A stretch of DNA of 64,000 nt. It comes from Zantedeschia hybrid cultivar. Taxonomy: Eukaryota > Streptophyta > Magnoliopsida > Alismatales > Araceae. The stretch lies in assembly GCA_030544215.1 (NCBI GenBank), contig JARZZO010000010.1:56927564-56991563 (forward strand), in the 5' to 3' direction. The notes below the pieces were generated by a model. That model was not told the origin of the DNA. It made no database searches and saw only the letters and a program-made list of their open reading frames with translations. Made by a program: the position numbers and the translations under genes. Positions within the stretch are counted from its first letter, which is position 1, and each line of letters starts with the position of its first letter. Below, one piece after another: positions 26,801 to 38,800 of the stretch.

Positions 26801-29800
26801 CCGCCTGTCCCTCGGGCAGCTCACCCACCACTTGTAAATCAGGAACCTCCACATGGGCGATATCGGAAGGAGCGGGACCGAGACAAGCAACAGGGTCCGC
26901 AGCCGCGGCACCTACCGCTACCTACTCCCCCTTCCAAAATGCTTACGGAGGTAAAGCATATGCTCCGGCGACCTCAACGCATAAAATCTGATCCTCGCCG
27001 AAGGGACCCAAGCAGATATTGCGAATACCATCAGGAGACTGGCTACATGACCGATGAATGTCGGCAACTTTGGGAGGAGATAGATCGCCTCGTCAGAGCA
27101 GGCCAACTGCCGCAATACCAGTAAGAACAGCCTCGACTGAGGCGCGACCGGAGAACCTCGGAGCAACGAGGCAACAACCGAAGAGATCCCCTTTCCTTTT
27201 TAAGGCTATGCCTTTAAAATGACTGAAGTATTTGTAAACGGAAGCAACCGAGGGGCCCGCGGATTAGGGACCTCTTCGGACACGCATCCCCCTTGTCTAA
27301 AATACGGGGTACCTTCGGCACTTCATGTAAACTAACCTGGAATTTAGCCAGGAGACATAAGGAAAGTCTGTTCTTTGAAAAGTGTCTCGGCAACAATTCG
27401 CAAAAGTCCGCGGCAACCTGATTCGGAGAGGCTCCGGCCATGCGTACCGGATCAGAGCGGCACGGATTTCTTAGCAAAAGTCCGCAGCAACCTGATTCGG
27501 AGTGACTCCGGCCATGGGTACCGAATCAGAGCGGCACAGATTTCTCTCAAAGTCCGCGAGTCCTTCGATCCGACGAATGGCGCTCGGCCATGTAATCCGG
27601 ATCAGGACGCGGCATGGAATTTTCTCTAAGTCCGTGTAAACCGTACCGGGAGTGGCTTCGGCCATGCAAACCGTATCGGGAGCGGTATGGTATTCTCTCA
27701 AAGTCCGCAGGTCCTTTGATCCGACGAATGGCGCTCGGCCATGTAATCCGGATCAGGACGCGGCATGGAATTTTCTCTAAGTCCGTGTAAACCGTACCGG
27801 GAGTGGCTTCGGCCATGCAAACCGTATCGGGAGCGGCATGGTATTCTCTCAAAGTCCGCGGGTCCTTTGATCCGACGAATGGCGCTCGGCCATGTAATCC
27901 GGATTAGGACGCGGCATGGAATTTTCTCTAAGTCCGTGTAAACCGTACCAGGAGTGGCTTCGGCCATGCAAACCGTATCGGGAGCGGCATGGTATTCTCT
28001 CAAAGTCCGCGGGTCCTTTGATCCGACGAATGGCGCTCGGCCATGTAATCCGGATCAGGACGCGACATGAAATTTTCTCTAAGTCCGTGTAAACTGTACC
28101 GGGAGTGGCTTCGGCCATGCAAACCGTATCGAGAGCGGCATGATTCTCTTAAAGTCCGCGAGTCCTTTGATCCGACAAATGGTGCTCGGCCATGTAATCC
28201 GGATCAGGACGCGGCATGTAATTTTCTCTAAGTCCGTGTAAACCGTATCGGGAGTGGCTTCGGCCATGCAAACCGTATCGGGAGCGACATGGTATTCTTT
28301 CAAAGTCCGCGGGTCCTTTGATCCGACGAATGGCTTCGGCCATGTAATCCGGATCAGGACGTGGCATGGTTTTCTCTAAGTCCGTATAAACCGTATCGGG
28401 AGTGGCTTCGGCCATGCAAACCGTATCGGGAGCGGCATGGTTCTCTTAAAGTCCGCGAGTCCTTCGATCCGACGAATGGTTTCGGCCATGTAATCCGGAT
28501 CAAGACGCAGCATGGTTTTCTCTAAGTCCGTGTAAACCGTATCGGGAGTGGCTTCGGCCATGCAAACCGTATCGGGAGCGGCATGGTTCTCTTGAAGTCC
28601 GCAAGTCCTTCGATCCGACGAATGGCTTCGGCCATGTAATCCGGATCAGGACGCGGCATGGTTTCTCTAAGTCCGTGTAAACCGTATCGGGAGTGGCTTC
28701 GGCCATGCAAACCGTATCGGGAGCGGCATGATTCTCTTAAAGTCCGCGAGTCCTTCGATCCGACGAATGGTTTCGGCCATGTAATCCGGATCAGGACGCG
28801 GCATGGTATTCTCTAAGTCTGCATAAGACGAAGCGGGAGTGGCTTCGGCCACACGAACCGCATCTAGAGCAGCCGTATCTGCTGGCGATATTCTATCAAC
28901 GCCCTATCCGAACCTGCATCGGGTCTCGGCTTCGCGAACTATAGCGAACGACGACAGGACCTCGGACTTCTGAAGGGCCAGATTCGGGCAATCATGCACA
29001 AGACATCAAGGCAAAGCCAAAAACGTTCCCTGTATTCACAAGAAAGGGGAAGTACAAAATCGGCCATCCGCCTGGCCGAAGGCTTACAAGGAAAGGAAAA
29101 CAAAAACGGGGGGGGGGACCCTCGTATTAGCCCTCGACGACCGCTTCCTCCTCCGCTTCGACTGCGTCTTGGCCGGGAGAGGGAGAGGGAGAGTCAACGA
29201 TCTGCACCGCTTCAGGAGCGGCAGCCTCAGCGGGGACCTCCTCGGCGGTCACGGCTTCGTCTTCATGAACTAGAGGCGAAGCCCTCTCGGCCATAAGATC
29301 CTTCCACCATGATAGGAGCTCCCTGGCTTCATCGCCCCTCGACAGGGCGACCCCGGTCAAATCGACGCTCGGGCAGGCCTTCTGGGCGACAGCCAGTCCG
29401 AGGTCGAAGACCGAAAAAGACGCTAGCAACTGGGCTCGGAGGATCTCTTCGGCATAGTCCGGGCCGGCTTTGTAATCGGCTACGGCCGAGTCTGCCACCT
29501 CTTCCAGTTCCTGCTTCAGAGCCGACACCTCCTCGGCGTGGCGGCGCTTCTCCGAAACCCGCCTGGACTCCTTGTCCTGGATCTGGGCCTTGAGGGCCCG
29601 GATCTCGGACTGAGCCGCAGCAAGCTCGCCCTCGGCCTTCTCCTTCTCCCGCTCGGCCATCACCTTGGCCTCGGCGAAAGCGCGGGCCTCTGCTGCCCTC
29701 TCCTCCAACTGCGCCCGCGTCCGGGCGCTCACGGTTGCGAGCCTATCGACCAGGGGCTCGATACGGGGCACCACCGAAGGCCCCTCACCCGAATCGACCG

Positions 29801-32800
29801 ACTCTCCCTCGGCCTCCAAGAGCTTGAGTCGGAACAGCTCCTGATGGTGCATCAGGACGCTACCCGTCACCGCAGCCTGCGGACCGAAAGCAGACAAGGG
29901 TCAGTGAAAATCAAAAGACAGCTAAGGAGAACTAAGTTGAAGCACTTTCAGGCTTCTTACCTGGACTGCCAGCCGGGCACTCATCGCCGCCAGGTCGGTG
30001 ACAGAGTGATCCTTCAGCTCTTCGAAAGCAGAAGGGAGAGTGAGGCTGCTGAGCAGACGGAGGCACGTCTGCGAGTCCTCCATGCTCTCGTCCTTATACA
30101 CCCCCGGCTCGGGGTGCCACCATTCGCGTTGCGCCCGGGGCGCCTGCGACCCAGCGCCTCCGTCATCGGCCCCTGCCGATACGGCCGGAGGGGAGTCGCC
30201 CCTCGGCGCCTCGGGAGACGCCAGCCTTGCGACCCTTCGGGCCACGGCGCTCCTCCTGATCAGCGGAGCCGGCTCCGCCTCTTCGGCCTCCTCCGCCCGG
30301 AGGCGCTTCGAGGCTCGGCCGCCCCTTCGAGCGGCGAACTTGGTCTTCTGCTCCCTCTCGAGAGCGGCGGCGGCAGCATGGCCCTCGGCGGAGGCCGCGG
30401 TCCTTAGGACCCCGCCTCGGGTCCTCAGAACTCCAGCGCCTCGGCCGGACATGCCTGCCGCTTGCGAGGCCGGTGCCCGGCCTAGACCGCGCTGGTCGGA
30501 TATCAGGGCGAGGAGGGTATCGAGGTCGGCCATTGCTGCAAGCAAGAAGAACATGTTAGAAACAAAACGACGAGCAAGTAACGAATTCAAAGCCGACTTA
30601 CCCTCGACCGAAACTTCATCAGCATCCTCAGCCGGAGGAGCTTCGGCCGGAGGAGCGGCAGCCCTTCCTCCGCGGCCCTGCGGAGTCTCCCCGGGAGGAA
30701 GGTAGGGAAAGGCCCGCACCGGATCGGACCGAGGATCCGGCCATACCCCGGCGTTCACCAGCCGCTCTGACGCGCTGAGGAGCCCCCAGATGTCGTACGG
30801 GGCCATGACTTGGACATGGCCCACGAGAGTGCTCTGTACGGGGGTCAGAGCAGGAGGGTCCGAGAGGCCAGCGGCGCCCATTCGGTGGGAAAGGGCCACA
30901 CGCCCTTCTCGTTCTCCGGCAGAGAGATGAAGATGAACTTCCTCTTCCAGCCGTGGATGGACGAGGGCTTCCCGGAGAATATACTTCGGCCGACCCGAGG
31001 GACGAAACAGTACCACTCGGATTTTCCCTGCCTTTGGATTTTAAAGAGATAGCGGAAGACATTAATGGAAAGGTTGATCTGTATACGAGCGAAAACGCTC
31101 AAAAAACCGTATACGGTGCGCCAAGAATTGGGAAAGAGCTGAGACGGGGCCAGCCCGTAGAAGCTGAGGAGGTTAATGACAAAGGTGGGAAGAGGAAGAC
31201 GGAAGCCCGCCTCGAAGCTATCAACATAGATAGAGAAGGAGCCCGGCCGGAGAGTGCTGGCCCTGGTGGCGGAGTCAGGCCGATAGGGGGTCGTCCAGGA
31301 AGGAAGCTGGAAGTAAGAAACTAGGTTCTTCACCTCTACGTCCGAAAGGGCGCAGGATGCTTCCGAAGCAATGTCCGGACGACGGCGTCCCGAGGTGGAA
31401 GCCTGGCCTGGGTCCCGGACCTCCTGGGTAGCCTCGACCTCGGAAGCCTCGGCCCCGGAAGCCTCGACCTCGGAAGCCTCGGCCCCGGAAGCCTCGGCCT
31501 CGGAAGCCTCGGCCCCGGAAGCCTCGGTCCCGAAAGCCTCGGCCCCGGAAGCCTCGGCCCCGGAGACCTCGGCCCCGGAAGCCTCGGACCCCTCAGTCCC
31601 AGAGTTCTCAGGCTCTTCAGACATCACGGAAGCAAGAGAATCCGAGGTGAGGGGATCTGACAGAGAAGATTTCGGAGAGTGGGAAGGAGTATACTCCTCG
31701 TCCGAAGGAATAATCTCACTGGAAGGACTCCGGACCATAAGGCCGCGAAGGGGAGGAAGAAGGCCAAGGCTTACTCGCAGAAAGGGAGAGGAAGTCTCTC
31801 CTGAACCGAGCGCAGCTTCTCAAGACACCCGGCTCCACCAGCGATGCGCTCTGAGGAGTGGAGATCCTCCCACGGTGGCCGGCGAACTCGGACGAAGCCT
31901 TCATGAAGCTAGCCTTTCGCCGGAGAAGGAGGGAGAACTCGGGTGATCGCAGGGGAAACGCAAGCGCAGCAGTAAGAAGAAGAACAGTGCCCTACTGAGG
32001 GCTTGTATTTATAAGCCCCATTCGAAGCGCCTCCCGCCGAAGCCAACGGCCGAGATCATCCCTCTCGTCCCATCACTCCTCTCGGATGCCCGCCACGTGC
32101 ACCGTCCTTCGGCAATGATGACGGGCCGGCTCCGGGACTTGAAGCAGAGCGATCAACGGCCGAAAGCGCTCCGACCCTTCGGCTAATCAAGCAGATGCCC
32201 GCCACGTGTCCCGATCCGCGTACCAACGAAGGGAGCGGCGGCAATCCGAGTGGAGCCTCGGGCCTCGGGCAGAGAGCCGAGACGATCCGCGACCCGCGGG
32301 CGGTCAGGATCCTTTTGTGTTTTTGACGGAGCGGCCGGATGCGCGACGCGTGTCCCGTGCTTCCTCGCGAGGCGACGCCCATCCCGTCCATTTAATGAAG
32401 CCTGACGCGAGTCAGAGGGCTCGGCCCTTCGGCTTCTGAGCTTTGAGCCTTCGTTGCCACTCCGAGCGAGGACGAAGCAACCGCGTAGCCCTCGGCCGAC
32501 CGAGGGCACCCTCTTCCCAGTGAAAAAAAGAACAGAGCTTCGGGTAAGACACCTGTTACGCTATTCTTCTGCCAGCTTCGGGCTATACTCTCGCCATCTC
32601 AGAACTGAGGAAGACAAGAGTGGGGGGCTATGTGACGAGACAGAATCCGATTCGGCCCGTTAAAGCAAACCCAAACCCCTTTCAGCCCAACAGCAGCAGT
32701 ACCAGGCCCTCCGGGAGCCTCCGGCCCATCAGCGGCCCAGCAGCCTTCGGCCCATAAGCGGCACCGTCGCTCCCGGCCCAACAGGCTTCAGCCCGTCAGC

Positions 32801-35800
32801 GGCCCACCAGCCTACGGCCCGGGAACAGTGCGGCAGCCCAAGGCCCAACAGGCTTCTGCCCATCAGCGGCCCAACCCCCTTCGGCCCGGTAGCCGAATCC
32901 GGCCCACTCCGGTGGCGGATCAGGCACTATGGCGGTTTATCAGTAAGCCCTCGTTTAGTCGTATATCGGCTGCCACCGTTAATCATCCGCTATCCTTTGT
33001 TATAAATACACCGCTATTTATTGCCCAAAGGATGCCATCTGAATCGAATCTTCTTCAGGAACTAACTTGACCGTCGGAGGGGGTTCCCTCGGGTTGAAGC
33101 CCGGGACTCCTGCTAACCGGTTTTCTTCTTCTTTCCCTCATGCAGGAGTTCGGTTCGAATCATCGCCGACCTTCCCGAGTCGGTCTCGGCCGCCGACCTC
33201 GGACTCCTTTCCCTGGTCTCGACGCCGTGCGCCGGCTGCTCTTACAACAGAGGATCCTCGGCCTCGTGCCGCCCCTTCGTCCGCCGAAGGAGCCTCGGCC
33301 CCGACTTCCCAGAGCGAGCCAGCCTCCGGACCTTCGGCTCCGCCGCCTCTGCGTCCTCCGTCTTCCGGATCCCCGTCGGGCCCCCTCAACACCGATCCGA
33401 CCCAGCACCGGATCCCTCTCTTCAGATTCCGGCTTCGGAATCCGGTCGTGATAGCTTCGGCTACATCACAACTGTTTGCAAATTCATCATGAAGAACATC
33501 ATCACAAGATTCGAAATTCCAAGCACCATCGTAACCAACAATGGACCACATATTCGTATCGCATGAGCTAAAAGATCTCTGCAACAGGTATAAAATTGTA
33601 TTGCATCATTTGTCTCCTTATTATCCGCAAGACAATAGCCAAACAAAGGCAACTAATAAAACTTTGATAAAAATTATCAAAAAGACGTGTAAATCTATTA
33701 AATTCACAAACTGGCCAAAGAAACTGATTGAGGCTCTATAGGCATACCGAACTTCAATCTGCACGCCCACTGGACAGACTCCGTATTCCTTAATATTTGA
33801 AATTGAGGCAGTAGTTTCATACGAAATCATCATACCGTCATTAAGATTATAATTGAACAAGAAACTCTCTATTGATGAACACCGCTCAACACTCGCTCAA
33901 TTGGAATTCTTAGACGAGAAAAAATGACCAGCTGCTAATCATACACGAGTATATCAAAATAGATTAATACGTTTTTATCAAAAGAAAGTCATTGAATGAA
34001 AGTTTAAAGTTGATGAAATGGTCGTTAAAAGAATCTTTATAAAACCCGATGTGAACGCGTTTTAGGCATAATATGGCATTTTAAGGAATTAATCTTTGCA
34101 ATTTCGAAATTTAATTAAGATTGAACAGCGTCTTTCTGAGTAAACGCGATTTATATTTAGTAAATCCGAAACTTGATGTTTTAAGGAAAAATCACGGTTT
34201 TAGTAAAAAAAAAAATCTGAATAAATCACATAACATTAAGGAATAATTTCTATTGTATAAAAGATGAATTCTTCATTGAAAATAAAATCAAAATTACATC
34301 AAATGAAAAATAAAGAGAACTTTTAAAGACGAATTTTCTGAAACTCCTTTACATATATTTCCGATAGTCCTCTATTAGCTTCATGAGAAGGTTGTACACA
34401 ACGGAAGAACCCAATATTCCACAGAGTAGCAATGAGCTCAGTTGCCTCGTAATCTTCGTCAGTTTCCAATGCACACTTCTTTACTGGAGAGAGATTAGAA
34501 AATTCAGGAAATTCGTAGCGTGGCATGCCAACTTGTGATGACAACGATGAGGGTTATATAGAACAAACTCAGTAGTCCCGATCAGTCGGAGTTCTGTACC
34601 AGCACTACGACGCACGCAAATTGATTTCTTTATAAGAGTAAGTGGTGAAGATTCAAATCCAGTCTTTAGCATTTTCTTCAAATAAGCACGCTAGTCAGCT
34701 CGAGTTTTGAGATTGGACGCTCGGTCGATCATTCTCTCATTAAAGTTCACGATATTAGAAATATAGAAGATTGGACTGTTTTGATATATCTGAGATGATC
34801 TTGCAAAATTTCTACTATGATACTCGAACTTGAGATGTAACTTTACCCACTGAGCAAAGAGTAACATACAGCCATGAAGAGCCTGACCTATAAAAAACTG
34901 CAGAGTCCGCTGTAAAGATAGGTTAGGACCGTTGTGCCAATTGACTTTCTCTTAAAGATCCCATTGATTGCGCTTATCTAATCATCTTATAAGATATTAT
35001 CTTGAGAAGGGAATAATAAAACTCCAGCTAAGCATGTGCTGAATGCTTTCATCACGGATTCTTTTTTTTCATCTTGAGATCTTCAATCTTTTTTAATGTC
35101 CATTCAGCTAACTTTGCAAGATTAATTCCTTTCTTCATAAGACAGCTTTGAATTTCCTTTGGATTCTTCATAATCTTTTCTAGCAATTGTTGACCAGTGA
35201 TTCTTTCTCTCGTAAACATCATATCACCCAAATATGGTTCATCGATGTTCATCTTGAGTTTAAAAAGGCCCAATAAGAGTTCGGCTTCTTCAAGAAGGAT
35301 AGTGGCTTCAAAAGTGGGGAAGATAAAGGTATGAATTTGTGGATGCCACAACTCAACTAAAGCTCCCATAGCCGCCCAATCCATATTTGCACTCTTATAA
35401 TGTTTGGCATGGACAACTAATCCTTATATATGCCACTTGGAAATACAAGATTGCATGGATATACTGATCTTGTTCATAAACTTTTAGATCCAAAGAAGTG
35501 AAGAGAATCTTCTTGGACCAAGAAAGAAAGGATATTCCTAGAAAAGAAAGTTTGAAAAAATTCTATTGAAAAACATGTTCTTATTAGAAGGATAGAGAGA
35601 ATACTTGTAGGTTATGATCTCTCCCGCTAAGATGATCTTTCACTTCGAAAATCTTCTCAAGTATTTTTCTCATCCTTTTGTTTGAAGAATCCATCTCTTT
35701 CCTCAACTTTTAGCTTTTCTTCTTGAAATCTTGATTGTTCTTGAACTTTTAGAGAGAATCCCTTACTTTGATCTCTAGATTGTGTATGGATTTATCTTGA

Positions 35801-38800
35801 TATAAGTCATAGAAGCTTATGTATAGAGGTTTGCGAGATTGAAGAGTCTTTTCCAAATTGGAGAGAGGATATGTATTGAAGAGAATTGGAGTTCAAATTG
35901 AACACAGAGAAACGTGTTTCTGCGACTTAAAAGGCATCTTTGAACAGCGACGTTATTCAAATGATGTCGGCTCAACACGACGCGTTTCCTAGTTTTTCTG
36001 TTATTTGCCCGAAATTCCATGTTTATCCATAATTGATGCATAATTGAATATTTGATTCAAATGACGTCGGCTCGACACGACGCGTTTCATGGTTCTGTTA
36101 TTTGCCCGAAATTTCATGTTTAATGTTTAATTGAATATCTGCTTGAAATCACTGATGATTTCTGAGTGCAGGAAATTAAAAAAAATGATAACAAAACTGA
36201 GAATTTCAAGAAAGTCGTACTGTGGGAATTTCACTGAGTCCCGACCTTGACGGTTATCTTTATCTTTATCCGTGTATTCCATTATGTGATTGATTCGCAT
36301 CATCATTACTATATGTTAAATATTTATTAGAGTATATCAAAGACCTTGTGATTTTGATGAAACTAGAATTTGACTTCCCCTTCAACAAAAACTATGATAA
36401 TTCCAGAGAATTTTTAATCGCACAGAGAGGCCGTTAGATTGTTAATTAACGAGAACGATGGTTTTTCTTTTATGAAACAGTGTATAGACAAACGAGTTTC
36501 GACTTAGTACTGAATTGCAAAATTAGTATCTTGACTCATTAATGACGATTTAACAATATTATCCTTAATTAATTTATATTTTATTTGATTTTATATTTTT
36601 ATTTTAGCTCAACATGCATCATGTAAGACTTTGATATCATTGTGATAAGCATTAATTCTTGATTAAACTTCAGACCATTGATCAAATAAATCCCGACATG
36701 ATATGAAATATTCCATCCTGAATTGAGTATCTTGATTATCTTTGAGGTTTGTTTGAAGATATCCTTAGAATTCTATCCTTTCTTAAACTCTTTATCTGAC
36801 ATTTATTGTTTCCTTTAAGATCCATCATGGTTGCAGCACTTCCACATTGATTGATAACCACTCCCCATAATGAAACATACAAGGTTTGTGACCTAAGGTA
36901 CTTCCCAATCATAAAGGATGATCGATCTTATTTTATTTCTTTGTTTCCTTCATCCAAATAGGATTGATTCCATTGATCTCTTTTAGTTATCTTCACTGAT
37001 CGTTTTGAGAAAAATTCTCATCATGTGATGTTAAGAACGTGACTCATCACACCTTAGTATCATCTTTTCAGTACATTCTATTTCATTTTACGTCCTTGCA
37101 AAGTCAATGCCAAGGTGGGACAACTGTAGATACGCTAATTTTGACATCATTTTGAATAAATTTCATATCATATAATAATACCCCAAAGTAGTATGATATT
37201 TAATCATTAATTGATCTTTTATATAATTTTTTAAAATAATTGTTTCTCTAAATGACGTCGTCCAAGAAAGACGTCATTAATGAAATTGATTTTAACTCAA
37301 ATTTTTAATCGAATATGAAATTATCTTAAAAAACGTCGCCCAATATAGATGCCATTTAGGATTTTAATCCTATTTTAATTTTTAATTTAATTTTTAATTT
37401 ATTTATTAATTGACTGAAAGACGTCTATCCATAACGACGCCGTTTAGGTTTCCTAAGTATTCATATATCTTCTTTCCAAGTTTATCTTTATCTTAATTAA
37501 GCTAAAAGACGTCTCCTTTGGGCGACGCATTTTAGCTGATTACAGATAATGATGAATTAGCTTGTGTTTATCTTGTTTCTTCGGTTGGATTAGTTTAAAA
37601 TTCTTTTATGTTGATCCATAAGTGGCCGCAGATGTGCGTGAGAACCTTGAATTCAACTCTATATAAACCCAAACCCTTGGTCATTAAAAAGTTAGTGGAA
37701 AAAGGTTAAGGAATCAAGGTTGGAATAATCGAAGGGTTCAAACGCTGAAGGAATCAAAGAAAGATTGAAGCGTTGCGTGAAGAATTCCAAAAATATTCAA
37801 AAGAGAGCAAGCTTCATCCTCTTCATTCCTTCTTCATTCTTTCAGTCAATTCAAGACCAAAACTTCTAAAGGCCATTCAACCTCATTCTTTCTTTCCCTT
37901 ATTTTCATCATCATTAGTATCATAAATTCATTTTGTAATCATCACTTCATACTATTCACACACTCACAACATTCATAATTTCCAACCCACATGCTAAAGG
38001 AGTTTTAAAGGACCACAAAACAAGTGAGTGATTATATTTAGTTGCATGATTAAAATTCTGATTAGAATAGATTTTACACCTTATTAATTCTTATTAGTTT
38101 TCTTTATTTCTTTGTAAGGTACAATCATCAAGATTAAGAAGATCAAGTGGAGATCATCATCTAAAGAAGAACTGGAGCAGAAAGGAAGATCCCCAAATTC
38201 ATCAAATCAAAGTAAGAACAGAAGCACTAGAATGGCTCTTTTTCTTCAGCCGACTAAAGAGAAGGAATCAAGAATTCAACAATCTCCTAACTTCAAAACA
38301 GGTAAGCGATCATCTTTTTATCTTTTGAAATTTTTTAGTCAAAAATTTCACACATCACTTAGTTTTTAATAAGTTTCATTGTCATATAATCAACATGAAA
38401 TTCATAATTTCACACATCACAATTTGAGCACTCACAGGCCCCTGCTGTGAAAGACTCTTCTCAGAGGGATAGGTCATGTGAGTTCGTGATTGTTGCTTTA
38501 GGTGCCAGGGGGTTGGCTATTATGCTTCTCACTACCCCTCGAGGACCCTAGCTATCAAAGACACTGATCGAGAGGAGCCCCCACCTGTGTTACAGGATGT
38601 AAGCTACGAGGTTGGAGCCTATATAGTCGATGAGTTTCAATTAGAGACTGAGATGGTCGGCTATATTCCGACTGAGTATTTCCAGGTGGAGGATATTGAG
38701 AACCTACTAGATGGGGGCCAGCTTGGTGTCGTCCGTTGCATCTTGACTCAACCGAAGAAGTGTGATGATTGGCGCCGCACCTCCATCTTTCACACCTACT

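Larger units (their letters stand above)
25499..33468 (+). mobile_element. Pol-less LTR retrotransposon with gag remnant, tandem array and antisense gene
   Basis: 7970 bp, flanked by a perfect 5-bp duplication CAACT (25494-25498 and 33469-33473). LTRs are 25499-26398 and 32633-33468, both starting TGACGAGACAG and ending CTACATCA. A PBS (TGGCGCCGTCTGTGGG, 26401-26416) and a PPT (AAGAGTGGGGGGC, about 32616-32628) are present. No protease, RT, RNase H or integrase is found. It would need enzymes in trans. The gag tail and antisense gene point to a Tat-related origin. It is the youngest-looking insertion in the nest. Confidence 0.92.
34061..37124. other. Long 3' untranslated region of Ogre-like Tat element
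   Basis: AT-rich. It holds the antisense remnant at 34323-35384, a 100-bp duplication at 35955-36154 and no plus-strand gene. The polypurine tract AAGGTGGGA is at about 37112-37120, just before the LTR. Confidence 0.6.
17501..38430 (+). mobile_element. Ogre-like Tat Ty3/gypsy element, split by a nested element
   Basis: Gag, protease, G-patch-like segment, RT, RNase H, second RNase H and integrase in order, then a long 3' region with an antisense frame, a polypurine tract and a 3' LTR from 37125. Without the nested 7970-bp insertion it is about 13 kb. A G-patch-like segment, second RNase H, long 3' region and antisense frame are features of Tat/Ogre elements. No 5' LTR was recognised. Many stops show it is old. 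Confidence 0.8.

Noticed and set aside
27471..28852. Series of 60-100-residue minus-strand frames with MAEATP and DLEK repeats
   Set aside because: They are staggered copies produced by the 151-bp array, whose period is not a multiple of three; no splice or start signal supports them.
27404..28880. CRISPR-like array of regular repeats
   Set aside because: Spacers are themselves repeats, monomers are diverged, and the setting is a plant retrotransposon.
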